Positions 39,368-48,879 of a stretch of 64,000 nt of DNA are shown piece by piece; the first letter of the stretch is position 1; the number at the start of each line of letters is the position of its first letter. Under the pieces are notes generated by a model that was not told the origin of the DNA, did not search any database, and saw nothing but the letters and a program-made list of their open reading frames with translations. The stretch is from Polyangia bacterium (GTDB taxonomy: Bacteria; Myxococcota_A; Polyangia; Fen-1088). The translations under genes were made by a program, and so were the position numbers. The stretch spans positions 19,695 to 83,694 of the forward strand of contig DATATI010000010.1 of the NCBI GenBank assembly GCA_036268875.1, read 5' to 3'.

Positions 39368-41242
39368 TCACTGCCCCTCGCCGCCCTTCAGCTCGGCTTC
39401 ATCGGCGCGTTTGAGGATGATGAACTCGACGCGTCGGTTCTTGCTCCAGCAGTCCTCGTTGTGTTGGGTGCAGACCGGCTTGGTCTCGCCGTAGCCGTGT
39501 TTGCGCAGGCGGCTCGGTTCGACGCCGCGTTCGACCAGCGCTTGCTTGACCGACGCGGTTCGGCCTTCGGTGAGCTCCAGATTGTGCTCGTCGTTGCCGC
39601 GCTCGTCGGCGTGGCCTTGCACTTCCAGCAGCAACAACTGCGGGTTGCCTTTGATCGTCGCCGCGATCGCATCCAGCAGCGGGAACGAGACCGGCTTGAT
39701 GTCGGTCTTGTCGGTCTCGAAGTAGATCTTGTCCAGGATCTCCAGCTTGCCGCGCCTGACGATCACGCGCCCCTTGTCCGGGCAGCCGTCGTCGTCCTGG
39801 AAGCCGTTGTAAGTCTCCGGCTCGTTCGGGCACTTGTCGTTCTTGTCCAGGATGCGGTCTTTGTCGTTGTCGGGATCCGGGCAGCCGTCTTGATCCTCGA
39901 AGCCGTCTTTGTCTTCCGGATCGTCGGGGCATTTGTCGACGTCGTCGGGGATGCCGTCGCCGTCGCGATCGAAGGTGGTTGAATCGGGGCAACCGTCCGC
40001 GTCTTGGAAGCCGTTCTTGGTCTCCGGCTCGTTCGGGCACTTGTCGTCGACGTCCAGGATGCCGTCGTGATCGTTATCGGGCTCGGGGCAGCCGTCCTCG
40101 TCTTCGAAGTCGTCAAAGTCTTCGGGATCGTCGGGACACTTGTCGACGTCGTCCTTGTACCCGTCGCCGTCGCGGTCGCCGATCGACGGTTCGAAGATCA
40201 TGCCGATGAAGGCGCGCGGTGCGCCGCCGCCGTAACCGTTGGCCACTCGCCAGCCACCGCCCAGCTCGAAGAACGAGTTGTGGGCCAGGTACAGCTTGAT
40301 GCCGGCGATGGCTTCCGCCGTCGGGTTGAGATTGCTCTGGGTGCCGTCGGCGGCGATCTTCTTGCTGCCCAGGCCGTAAAAGCCGTAGATCTCGCCCACC
40401 ACGTCGAACTTCTGCGGGACGATGCCGTACGAGATGCCGAAGCCGCCGACCACTTCGTTCTTGGCCAGGATGCCCTGCTGGGTGTTGGTCAGCATCATCC
40501 CGCTGGGGGTGAACATCCGCGGCGCGGTGCCGGTGGTGCCATCGTCGACGAAAGTGGTGCTGGGGCGGATGCGCATGCCCGCGTTGATGGTGGTGCGGAA
40601 ACGACCGAGGTAACCGGTCTCGGTATCGGCGATGACCGTCGGCTGGAAGATCAGCTTCCCTTCGCCCATGAAGGCGTTCTTGTCACCGGTGGGCAGGACC
40701 AGGCTGGGAATGATGGCGATGCCGAATCCGGTGCGGGTGGCGTTCAGCAGCCGAATCTTCGGGTGCAGCGTGATGTCGCCCAGGCCCTGGCGGGTGAATC
40801 CATAGTCGGTGGTGGCGGCGCCGGCACCGCCGGGGTTGGACGGCTCGCCCTTGCCGGACAACACGGTCATCGGCACGACCACGCCCAGCTCGAAGCCAAA
40901 ATGCGCCAGCTTGACGAAGCCGACCGCGGCTTGCAGCGACGGCGTCACCAGGTTCGTCACCACAAAACCGTTTTGCTGGGGTGGCGTCCCTAGCTTCATC
41001 GTGCCGTCAAACTGCAGCGGCCGGCGCGCATAGGTGGTCACCAGGCCGAACGAAAAATCCCACTGACCCAGGACGCCCGATGAATTGAGGGTGATGAAAC
41101 CCTTCGAATCCATGGCCGGGCGAAACATCTGCAGGTCCAGCGGCGCGCTGTTGATCTGCGCCTCGGCCGGCGCAGCGAGGCCGAATGCTGCGACCGCCGA
41201 CACGACGATCGACATGAAAATCCGGCTGGGGCGAACCGACAT
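39368..41242 (-). CDS. OmpA-family outer-membrane protein with thrombospondin type 3 repeats
   Basis: A signal peptide (AAPAEAQ cleavage near residue 29) precedes a barrel-like region of about 310 residues with many amphipathic strands. Then come four or so Ca-binding TSP3 repeats, arranged as a twofold duplication (DRDGDGYKDDVDKCPDDPEDFDDFEDEDGCPE and NDHDGILDVDDKCPNEPETKNGFQDADGCPD, repeated once more), and finally a peptidoglycan-binding OmpA domain (KIYFETDKTDIKPVSFPLLDAI, VQGHADERGNDEHNLELTEGRTASVKQAL, NRRVEFIIL). The ATG at 41242 has GGAGG ahead. The promoter at 41313-41340 is a strong sigma-70 match. This is a major envelope anchor protein. Confidence 0.9.
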   Translation of the reverse strand: MSVRPSRIFMSIVVSAVAAFGLAAPAEAQINSAPLDLQMFRPAMDSKGFITLNSSGVLGQWDFSFGLVTTYARRPLQFDGTMKLGTPPQQNGFVVTNLVTPSLQAAVGFVKLAHFGFELGVVVPMTVLSGKGEPSNPGGAGAATTDYGFTRQGLGDITLHPKIRLLNATRTGFGIAIIPSLVLPTGDKNAFMGEGKLIFQPTVIADTETGYLGRFRTTINAGMRIRPSTTFVDDGTTGTAPRMFTPSGMMLTNTQQGILAKNEVVGGFGISYGIVPQKFDVVGEIYGFYGLGSKKIAADGTQSNLNPTAEAIAGIKLYLAHNSFFELGGGWRVANGYGGGAPRAFIGMIFEPSIGDRDGDGYKDDVDKCPDDPEDFDDFEDEDGCPEPDNDHDGILDVDDKCPNEPETKNGFQDADGCPDSTTFDRDGDGIPDDVDKCPDDPEDKDGFEDQDGCPDPDNDKDRILDKNDKCPNEPETYNGFQDDDGCPDKGRVIVRRGKLEILDKIYFETDKTDIKPVSFPLLDAIAATIKGNPQLLLLEVQGHADERGNDEHNLELTEGRTASVKQALVERGVEPSRLRKHGYGETKPVCTQHNEDCWSKNRRVEFIILKRADEAELKGGEGQ

Positions 41243-41312
41243 CGAGACCTCCGTGAGCCTTGAGCGCAAGTCGTGAAGAGTTCCGCCAAATTAGTCGGAA
41301 AATCGACGGACA

Positions 41313-41340
41313 TTTATAACAGCGTCGAGATCGCTGTCAA
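41313..41340 (-). promoter_or_regulatory. Strong sigma-70-like promoter for the OmpA/TSP3 gene
   Basis: On the minus strand TTGACA (41335-41340, a perfect -35) and TATAAA (41313-41318) are separated by 16 bp. The predicted transcript leader is about 65 nt to the ATG at 41242. This is among the best consensus promoters in the window. Confidence 0.65.
41319..41337. promoter_or_regulatory. Inverted repeat ACAGCG-N7-CGCTGT in the promoter spacer
   Basis: A perfect 6-bp dyad lies in the 16-bp spacer of the OmpA promoter and reaches into the -35 box. This is the expected place for a repressor operator. No regulator gene is adjacent, so the binding protein is unknown. Confidence 0.4.
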
Positions 41341-41358
41341 AGCAGTATCCTGGCCGCC

Positions 41359-42264
41359 GTGATTCTGTGTGGCAGTTCGTTACGCCCGCCGGGCGCGCGC
41401 GGGGTGGATCCGATCGTGCGGCTGACTTCGGAGGCCGGCTTCGACGGAATCGGCATCGGGCGGGGCTGCACGCTGCCCCTGGCGACGGAGATCCTGGCCG
41501 TGGCGCTGCAGGCGGGCCTCGGGCCCGGGATCCTGGCCGCGCCGCTGGGGGAGCGGCCGCTGCAACCGGGGAAGCGTTACCCGCGCCTGGGCGCCGAGGC
41601 GGCTGACGAGCGGGCCGCGGCGATCGAGCTTTGTCGGCGGACGCTGGAGCTGGGCGGCGGGGTGGGCATGACGGTGGTGGCGCTGGATTTCGGCGCGGTG
41701 GCGCTGAGCACGCCGAGCGAGTCGGTGGCGCGTCTGTACGCCCGGCGCGAGCTGGAAGACTATGATCTCGACGAAGGGCCGCTGGGAGCGGCGTTGCGCG
41801 AGCGGCGCGCCCGCGGCGGAGCTCTGGTCGACGCCTGCCGCTGGTCGCTGGAGGCGTTGTCGCCGCACGCCGAGCGCCGCGGAATCACCTTGGCGCTGGA
41901 ACTGGGGCCCACGCCCTGGGGGCTGCCCGGTCCACGCGAAGCGCTGGAGCTGTGCGCGCTGTTCGGGGGCGGCGCGATCGGGGTGGCCTTCGATCCGGCC
42001 CGGCTGATGGCGATGCGCGCCCTGGGCCTGCCGATCAGCGACGGGCGAATCATGGCGCTGCGAGGGGCGGCGGTGGTGATCGTCGAGAACGACGCCGTCG
42101 GCACCGACGTCGGTTACTTGCCCGGCCTGGGCGAGCGCGACGCCGATCTCGGCACGCGCGAGGGCTTCCCGAAGAACGTTCCGGTGATCGTGGTGGGCAC
42201 GCCGGACGCCACCGACGGCGAGGTGGCCGCGGCGGCGGCGCTGGCGCGCGTCCGTTACGAGTGA
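41359..42264 (+). CDS. Probable sugar phosphate isomerase/epimerase-like TIM barrel
   Basis: 301 residues with the alternating strand-helix pattern of a xylose-isomerase/AP-endonuclease-2 barrel: EAGFDGIGIGRGC, AVALQAGLGPGILAAPL, RRGITLALELGPTPWGLPG, AIGVAFDPARLMAMRALG and VVIVENDAVGTD. The N-terminus starts at a GTG (MILCGSSLRPPG). Metal ligands typical of the family (Glu, Asp, His, Glu) are only partly visible, and no His in the usual strand is clear, so function is uncertain. It overlaps the convergent PHA-system gene by 10 bp. Divergent from the OmpA gene. Confidence 0.65.
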   Translation: MILCGSSLRPPGARGVDPIVRLTSEAGFDGIGIGRGCTLPLATEILAVALQAGLGPGILAAPLGERPLQPGKRYPRLGAEAADERAAAIELCRRTLELGGGVGMTVVALDFGAVALSTPSESVARLYARRELEDYDLDEGPLGAALRERRARGGALVDACRWSLEALSPHAERRGITLALELGPTPWGLPGPREALELCALFGGGAIGVAFDPARLMAMRALGLPISDGRIMALRGAAVVIVENDAVGTDVGYLPGLGERDADLGTREGFPKNVPVIVVGTPDATDGEVAAAAALARVRYE

Positions 42265-42554
42265 GCGGGGTTGGCGCCGCCCAGGATTCCGGTGAGCTCC
42301 TTGGCGATCCCCGACTTGATGGCGCTTGCCAGCGGCGTCAGCAGGAATCCCAGGTTCAGATCGATGTGCACGCGCGCCGGCTCGATGGCCAGGTGCGCGT
42401 CCAGGCCTTTGCGCGACACCAGCAGCTCGTGCTCGCCTTTCCAGGTGCACTTGGCACCGTATTCGTTTTCCAGCTTGGGCGTCGCCCGGGCAATGCGGGC
42501 GCGGGCTTCCTCGGGCGTCAGCGCGTGGGGTATGTCGACTTCAAATTTGGGCAT
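42255..42554 (-). CDS. Polyhydroxyalkanoic acid system family protein (small)
   Basis: A 99-residue protein beginning MPKFEVDIPHALTPEEARARIARATPKLENEYGAKCTWKGEHELLVSRKGLDAHLAIEPARVHIDLNLGFLLTPLASAIKSGIAKELTGIL. This pattern (HxLTxEEA, then LxVSRxGLxAxLxIEPxxVxIxLxLGxLLxPL) is that of the small polyhydroxyalkanoic-acid-system family found with PHA granule genes. No phaC or phasin lies nearby, so the link to PHA is by family only. The ATG at 42554 is chosen because the family starts there. Convergent with the isomerase-like gene, overlapping by 10 bp. Confidence 0.75.
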   Translation of the reverse strand: MPKFEVDIPHALTPEEARARIARATPKLENEYGAKCTWKGEHELLVSRKGLDAHLAIEPARVHIDLNLGFLLTPLASAIKSGIAKELTGILGGANPAHS

Positions 42555-42748
42555 CGCCGTTTCTCTAGCGATATCCCTGGCGGAAGTCCAGGCGAAGCTG
42601 CTGGGGGGGCCGGATGTCCACAGGCAAGGCCGCCGGACGAACCGATTCTTGAGGGGGGCAGGCAACGTCGTAGCCTGTCTTTGGCCGCTCAAAAACAATT
42701 CGAGCAAATCAACATTGGACGTCGAGTACGTCTCTTTCGGGCGCTCGC

Positions 42749-43549
42749 TTGCCTGGGGAGAGGCAACTATGTTTTCAGGCCGCCGGCGTGGTGGGAAATC
42801 TCGTTCAAGAATCGGGCGTCAATCCCGCCATCTCGCAGTCGAGCGGCGGACCGGGGCGCGGCATTGCCCAGTGGTCGGCAGGCACGCGCTGGGACACCAC
42901 CAGGGGCGACAACCTGGTGGCGTTCGCGGCGACGGAAGGCCTGCCGACGAATTCTTTGAGGGTGCAGCTGGATTTCATCTGGTTCGAGCTGCAGACGTTC
43001 CCGGCCTACGGCTTGGCCAAGCTGCGCGTGACCACCAACGTCAGCGACGCCAGCATCGAGTTCGAACACGATTACGAGGGCTGCGTCGACGCGAACTTTC
43101 CGGTCTGCGAGCAAGCCATGCGCATCGTGTACTCGATGCAGGAGCTGAAATCGTACGGGAACGATCCCGTGATGCTCGACGCGGGCGTTTCCTTCGACGC
43201 TGCGGGCGCCGCTGATGTCAGGGTGGCGTCCGACAGCGGCGCGTCCGATCACGGCGGAACGACCAACGAAGACACCGCGTTCGACATCGTCGCCGTGGTC
43301 GACACGGCCGCGCCCGTCGACACCACGCCGCCGCCGCCAGCCGTCGACGCCGGCGCGCCGTCGCCGGTCGACTCGGGGGCGGTCGTCGATACGAGGAAAA
43401 TGGGCAGCGCGCCGGCCAGCGCCACGTCCAGCGGCGGTTGCGCGCTGACGTCTGGCCTTTCGCCCGAAGGCGCGGGGAGCGGTGGCGTCTTGCTGGCGAT
43501 CGCCTTCGCGCTCAGCCTGGTGGCGTCGCGGCGGCGGCCACGCCGGTAG
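42749..43549 (+). CDS. Phage-tail-lysozyme-like protein with MYXO-CTERM tail, N-terminus probably broken
   Basis: The fold-defining AGVVGNLVQESGVNPAISQSSGGPGRGIAQWS segment (residues about 12-45) is that of phage tail lysozymes (Phage_lysozyme2), with a candidate catalytic Glu in QESG. Then an Asp/Pro/Ala-rich linker, and a C-terminal GCAL...hydrophobic helix...RRRPRR tail of the MYXO-CTERM sorting type. Such proteins should begin with a signal peptide, but this one starts at a TTG with MPGERQLCF just before the lysozyme helix. The upstream helix is missing, while another frame just upstream reads LAWGEATMFSG, so a small deletion or frameshift near 42775 is likely. Confidence 0.6.
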   Translation: MPGERQLCFQAAGVVGNLVQESGVNPAISQSSGGPGRGIAQWSAGTRWDTTRGDNLVAFAATEGLPTNSLRVQLDFIWFELQTFPAYGLAKLRVTTNVSDASIEFEHDYEGCVDANFPVCEQAMRIVYSMQELKSYGNDPVMLDAGVSFDAAGAADVRVASDSGASDHGGTTNEDTAFDIVAVVDTAAPVDTTPPPPAVDAGAPSPVDSGAVVDTRKMGSAPASATSSGGCALTSGLSPEGAGSGGVLLAIAFALSLVASRRRPRR

Positions 43550-43922
43550 CCGCTTCGGGGTCGAACGTCAGGCGCGAGACCTCGAACTGATTTTTGCACA
43601 GCCGGATGATCGTGCCTTCGCCGGCCAGCAGCGGTTCGCGCTGCAAGAGGTGATAGGTGCGCAGGCCGTCGCGCGTGGGCGGCTCGCCGTGGGCTTTTTT
43701 CCCCGGCATGCCGCTGACCACGATGATCTTCTCTCCCGGCTGCAGCATGAAACCGGGATCGATGGTTCCCAGCAGCGATCCGCGCTTGCCTTTGCGGGCG
43801 GCGATCACCTGCAAGCCGCCGGTGGTGACGGCGGTGGGCCCGGTATTCTCCAGGACAAACCACTCCTCGTTGATCTTCTTGCGGTCCGCCGTCGCATGCG
43901 CTTCACGAAAAATCAGAGCCAT
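43512..43922 (-). CDS. Lamin-tail-like (LTD) domain protein, 136 aa
   Basis: Small protein: MALIFREAHATADRKKINEEWFVLENTGPTAVTTGGLQVIAARKG, followed by PGFMLQPGEKIIVVSGMPGKKAHGEPP and TYHLLQREPLLAGEGTIIRL. The EWFVLENTG.....GW-like and GEKIIVVSG pattern fits the lamin-tail beta-sandwich domain, widespread in secreted bacterial proteins; no signal peptide is present here. The C-terminus is Ala/Thr/Pro-rich. The gene overlaps the convergent MYXO-CTERM gene by 38 bp. Assignment rests on pattern only. Confidence 0.6.
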   Translation of the reverse strand: MALIFREAHATADRKKINEEWFVLENTGPTAVTTGGLQVIAARKGKRGSLLGTIDPGFMLQPGEKIIVVSGMPGKKAHGEPPTRDGLRTYHLLQREPLLAGEGTIIRLCKNQFEVSRLTFDPEAATGVAAAATPPG

Positions 43923-43965
43923 TAACAGTCCTCTTTCCGTTCCGTGTCTTAAGGCCTCGCCGTCC

Positions 43966-44046
43966 AGTCAGGAGCGTGGGCTTTGCCCGCGCGGCCCACC
44001 TTGCGGAGACGGGGTGGGCAGGCGGGAGGGTCTAACCCTCCTGCCC
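43966..44046. repeat. Dispersed two-hairpin repeat, copy 3 (diverged)
   Basis: Same order as copies 1 and 2: TCAGGAGCGTGGGC-TTT-GCCCGCGC, then GGCCCACCTTGCG, then a long stem GGGCAGGCGGGAGGG-TCTAA-CCCTCCTGCCC (44016-44046), which ends at the frr stop codon. The sequence of the second stem differs from copies 1 and 2 but is again a strong hairpin, which suggests selection on structure. Probably the terminator of the rpsB-tsf-pyrH-frr operon. Confidence 0.65.
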
Positions 44047-44604
44047 TCAGACTTCGAGAATCTCCGCCTCTTTTTTTGCGACGATTTCGTCGATCTTGGT
44101 GACCGCCTTGTCCGTGGTGTCCTGGACGGTCTTGAGACCCTTGCGCTCGTCGTCTTCGGTGATGGTTCCGTCTTTGAGGAATTCCTTCAGCATCTCGTTG
44201 GCGTCGCGGCGGGCGCCGCGCAAGGCGACCTTGGCCTCCTCGGCCATCTTCTTGACCACCTTGACCAACTCTTGTCGGCGTTCTTGCGTCAACGCGGGCG
44301 AAGGCAGGCGTACCAGCTCGCCGTCGGACTGCGGGTTCAATCCCAGCTGGGCGGCGCGGATGGCTTTCTCGATCTCAGGGATCAGCGCCCGCTCCCACGG
44401 TTTGATGGTGATGAGGCGCGCGTCGGCGACGTTCAGTGACGCCACCTGGTTCAGCGGCGTCGGCGTGCCGTAATAGTCGACGCGCACGCCGTCGAGGATG
44501 CCCAGGTTGGCGCGGCCGGTGCGCACCTTGCCAAGCTCGCGTTTGAAACCGTCGGTTGCCTTGTCCAGATCGCCTTGCAGGCTCTTGATCACATCGTTGA
44601 GCAT
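44047..44604 (-). CDS. frr: Ribosome recycling factor
   Basis: RRF splits the post-termination ribosome with EF-G. Hallmarks: KVRTGRANLGILDGVRVDYYGTPTPLNQVASLNVADARLITIKPWE and PALTQERRQELVKVVKKMAEEAKVALRGARRDANEMLK. The 185-residue length is exact for the family. The ATG at 44604 is used; AGGAGA lies a few nt upstream. It is the last gene of the rpsB-tsf-pyrH-frr operon, 50 bp after pyrH, and is followed by the hairpin repeat at 43966-44046. Confidence 0.96.
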   Translation of the reverse strand: MLNDVIKSLQGDLDKATDGFKRELGKVRTGRANLGILDGVRVDYYGTPTPLNQVASLNVADARLITIKPWERALIPEIEKAIRAAQLGLNPQSDGELVRLPSPALTQERRQELVKVVKKMAEEAKVALRGARRDANEMLKEFLKDGTITEDDERKGLKTVQDTTDKAVTKIDEIVAKKEAEILEV

Positions 44605-44654
44605 CGGTCTCCTTTCGTCGACGGGCCCGACAATGGCAATGACAATAACATGGG

Positions 44655-45533
44655 CTAGGTCGCTTCTCCTCGGGTCTGGCGGCGTTCTTCCAGCACCATG
44701 GTGCCAAGCGGCTCGCCGAGCAAGACTCGACGGATGTTCCCCGGGTGGGTCATGTTGAAGACCAGAATCGGCAGTTTGTTGTCGCGGCAAAGCGAGATGG
44801 CTGTCGAATCCATCACCCCGAGGTTGCGGTTCAAGACATCGAGGTAGGACAGCCGCCGGAACATGCGCGCGTCCTTGTGCTTGGCTGGGTCCTTGTCGTA
44901 GACGCCGTCGACCTTGGTCGCCTTCATGACAATCTCGGCGCCGATCTCCATCGCCCGCAGCGACGCCGCGGTGTCGGTGGTGAAGAACGGGTTGCCGGTG
45001 CCGGCGGCGAAGATGACGAAGCGGCCTTTTTCGAGATGCCGAATGGCGCGGCGGCGGATGTACGGCTCGGCCAGGCGTTCCATTTCGATCGCCGACAGCA
45101 CGCGGGTGTGGGAGCCGCGCGATTCCAGGGCGTCCTGCAAGGCCAGCGAGTTGATCACCGTGGCCAGCATGCCCATGTAATCGGCGTGAGCGCGGTCCAT
45201 CCCGCGCGCGCTGGCGGCGATACCGCGGAAGATGTTGCCACCACCGATCACCAGCGCGATCTCCACGCCCAGCGTGTGGACGTCGATCAACTCGTCGGCG
45301 ATCTGGGCCAGCGTGCCGGCGTCGATGCCGAAGTTGCCGTGGCCCATCAGCGCCTCGCCGGAAAGCTTCAGCAAGATGCGGCGGTACTTCACCCCCGGCG
45401 CCAGCGGGCGCTTTTCCTCCACGGTGGGTTCGTCGTCTTCCAACGCGGGCGCGCCGGGGACGGTGATCTCCGACGCGGCCCCATTGGGGGTGGTTGCCTT
45501 TGCCTTGGTCTTGCTGCTCTTGGGTGAGGCCAT
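44655..45533 (-). CDS. pyrH: Uridylate kinase PyrH with N-terminal extension
   Basis: UMP kinase of the amino-acid-kinase fold, making UDP for nucleotide synthesis. Family motifs: [75 protein letters not shown] and [14 protein letters not shown]. coli PyrH is 241 residues; this one is 292 because of a Ser/Lys/Pro/Glu-rich extension of about 45 residues before the core, which looks disordered. A shorter form could start later, but no ATG is available near the core. It lies between tsf and frr, 19 bp after tsf. Confidence 0.94.
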   Translation of the reverse strand: MASPKSSKTKAKATTPNGAASEITVPGAPALEDDEPTVEEKRPLAPGVKYRRILLKLSGEALMGHGNFGIDAGTLAQIADELIDVHTLGVEIALVIGGGNIFRGIAASARGMDRAHADYMGMLATVINSLALQDALESRGSHTRVLSAIEMERLAEPYIRRRAIRHLEKGRFVIFAAGTGNPFFTTDTAASLRAMEIGAEIVMKATKVDGVYDKDPAKHKDARMFRRLSYLDVLNRNLGVMDSTAISLCRDNKLPILVFNMTHPGNIRRVLLGEPLGTMVLEERRQTRGEAT

Positions 45534-45552
45534 CGCGGCGCGCAGTGTACCC

Positions 45553-46212
45553 TTACGCCGTGCCTGACTGCTTCTTGACCTCGCTAACAAAATCGTCGGC
45601 GCGCTTTTCCAGCCCCTCGCCGACCTCGAAGCGCTCAAAGCGCCGGACACGGACGTTCTCGCCGGTCTTGGCGACCAGATCGGTCTGCAGCGTACGGATG
45701 TCCTTCTTGCCCTCGGGATCCTTGACCCAAACCTGATCCAGCAAGCAGACCTCCTTCGCCCACTTGGCCATCTGTCCTTCGACGATCTTCGGGATGACCG
45801 CCTCGGGCTTGCCCGACTGCTTGGCCAGCTCGTTGCGGATGGCGCGCTCTTTTTCCAGCATCGCCGCTGGGATCTCTTCCTGCGACAGATACTGCGGGTT
45901 CATCGCCGCCACCTGCATCGCCACCTCGCGCGCGAAGGCTTGAAAGTCAGGGTTGCGGGCCACGAAGTCGGTCTCGCAGTTCACTTCGACCAGCACGCCG
46001 ATGCGCGTGCCGTGCAGGTAACTAACCACCGTTCCCTCCGAAGCGATGCGCGTGGCCTTCTTGGCCGCCGAGGCGATCCCCTTCTTGCGCAGGTACTCGA
46101 TCGCCTTCTCCATGTCGGCGGAGCACTCGGTAAGCGCCTTCTTGCAGTCGGCCATTCCTGCGCCCGTTCGTTCGCGCAGGTCCTTGATCATCTGTGTACT
46201 GACATCAGCCAT
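45553..46212 (-). CDS. tsf: Elongation factor Ts
   Basis: EF-Ts recharges EF-Tu with GTP. It shows the UBA-like N-domain ([53 protein letters not shown]) and the EF-Tu-contacting [12 protein letters not shown] motif. At 219 residues it is the short, single-core form (E. coli is 283), as in Thermus-like EF-Ts. The gap to rpsB upstream is 110 bp and to pyrH downstream 19 bp, within the ribosomal operon. Confidence 0.95.
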   Translation of the reverse strand: MADVSTQMIKDLRERTGAGMADCKKALTECSADMEKAIEYLRKKGIASAAKKATRIASEGTVVSYLHGTRIGVLVEVNCETDFVARNPDFQAFAREVAMQVAAMNPQYLSQEEIPAAMLEKERAIRNELAKQSGKPEAVIPKIVEGQMAKWAKEVCLLDQVWVKDPEGKKDIRTLQTDLVAKTGENVRVRRFERFEVGEGLEKRADDFVSEVKKQSGTA

Positions 46213-46322
46213 GACAAAACCCTTTCACAAAACCGATCCGAAATTGAAAACGGCGCGCGTCTCCGCGCGCCTTTGAATGACTTTTTCGAAGCGAGCGCGA
46301 GCGCCGTCGCCCGCGCGCTCGC

Positions 46323-47255
46323 TCAGCCGCGTTCGTTCTCGTCTTCGGGGGTCGCCGCAGCCTCGGGCACCGGCAGATCGGTGCGGCGCCGCGACACCAC
46401 CTCGACGCGCGGTCCCTCGCCGCCCGACGAGACGCGAATGGTCTGCGGCTCGTCGCTGCCCTCGCCGCCGCGCCCGCGCTGCTGGCTGGCCCGCTCGCGG
46501 CCGACCTTCTGACCTAGCAAGCACGCCTCGGCGATCTTGCCGGCGAACAGCTTCAGCGACCGGATGGCGTCGTCGTTGCCGGGGATCGGGTAGTCGATCA
46601 GATCCGGATCGCAGTTGGTGTCCACCACCGCCACGATCGGAATCTCCAGCTTGCGCGCCTCGGTGACGGCGATGTGCTCCTTGACCACGTCGACAATAAA
46701 CACCGCCCCCGGCAGCTCGGTCATGCTCTTGATGCCGCCCAGGGCCTTCTCCAGCTTCTCGCGCTCGCGGGTGATGCCCAGAACTTCCTTCTTGGTCATG
46801 CGCTCGAAGGTGCCGTCGGTGGACATCTTCTCGATGGCGTGCAGACGGTCGATTGATCCCTTGACGGTGTGAAAGTTGGTCAGCGTGCCGCCCAGCCAGC
46901 GGTTGGTGACGCAAAATTGATTGGCCCGGGTGGCCTCGTCGCGGATGACATCCTGGGCCTGCTTCTTGGTGCCCACGAACAAAACCGAGCGGCCGCCGGC
47001 CACGTTCGAGACCAGAAAGTTGAAGGCCTTCTTGAACGCCCGGACAGTTTGCTGCAGGTCGATGATGTGGATGCCATTGCGGGCGCCGAAGATGTATGAC
47101 TTCATCTTCGGGTTCCAACGCTTGGTCTGGTGGCCGAAGTGAACGCCGGCTTCCATCATCTCGCGGATGGTGATGGGAGCGTCGGGGGACGGCTGGGCGC
47201 CTTCCATCGGGGTGTTGGCGGCGGACGGACTCTCATTTTCGATCGTGGCTTCCAT
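46323..47255 (-). CDS. rpsB: 30S ribosomal protein S2 with C-terminal extension
   Basis: S2 core: [111 protein letters not shown] and [14 protein letters not shown]. An extra N-terminal 25 residues and about 60 extra C-terminal residues (Arg/Gln/Glu/Gly-rich, [19 protein letters not shown]) make it 310 residues against 241 in E. coli. The ATG at 47255 has AAGGAG 5 nt ahead. First gene of rpsB-tsf-pyrH-frr. Confidence 0.95.
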   Translation of the reverse strand: MEATIENESPSAANTPMEGAQPSPDAPITIREMMEAGVHFGHQTKRWNPKMKSYIFGARNGIHIIDLQQTVRAFKKAFNFLVSNVAGGRSVLFVGTKKQAQDVIRDEATRANQFCVTNRWLGGTLTNFHTVKGSIDRLHAIEKMSTDGTFERMTKKEVLGITREREKLEKALGGIKSMTELPGAVFIVDVVKEHIAVTEARKLEIPIVAVVDTNCDPDLIDYPIPGNDDAIRSLKLFAGKIAEACLLGQKVGRERASQQRGRGGEGSDEPQTIRVSSGGEGPRVEVVSRRRTDLPVPEAAATPEDENERG

Positions 47256-47498
47256 GGAACTCCTTCGCGTTGGTTTCCTCCGCCCGCTTCATCGGTGATC
47301 GAAACCCGAGGCAAGCCCGGGCACGCACGATCACCTCGACAGGCGTGTGGTGTTAAAGAGGGTGCGTTTTCTACCACATTTTCGACACCTGGGCGGCGAA
47401 AAGTCCTGACCGCCCGGGGCCGTGCCGTGTCACGACTGGACAAAAACCGCGGAACAGGAGTTGCACCACATCCGCGGGATCGATAGAAGGAGCCACCA

Positions 47499-48821
<1,323 letters not shown>

Positions 48822-48824
<3 letters not shown>

Positions 48825-48837
48825 TCGCTCGCTGCGC
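48822..48837 (+). repeat. 16-bp fragment of the dispersed repeat at the ino1 stop
   Basis: TGATCGCTCGCTGCGC, beginning at the TGA stop codon of ino1, equals the first 16 bases after the OmpA/TSP3 stop when copy 2 is read on the minus strand (its TGA is also the stop). It is the same position relative to a gene end, so probably part of the same repeat family. Confidence 0.5.
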
Positions 48838-48879
48838 GAGAATAGTGGCGCCGTCGACGGAGCGGATCGGGCAAGGTGA

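Noticed and set aside
39780..40200. Tandem repeated DNA that might be a CRISPR or microsatellite
   Set aside because: The repeats are codons of TSP3 calcium-binding units in the OmpA/TSP3 gene and keep the reading frame.
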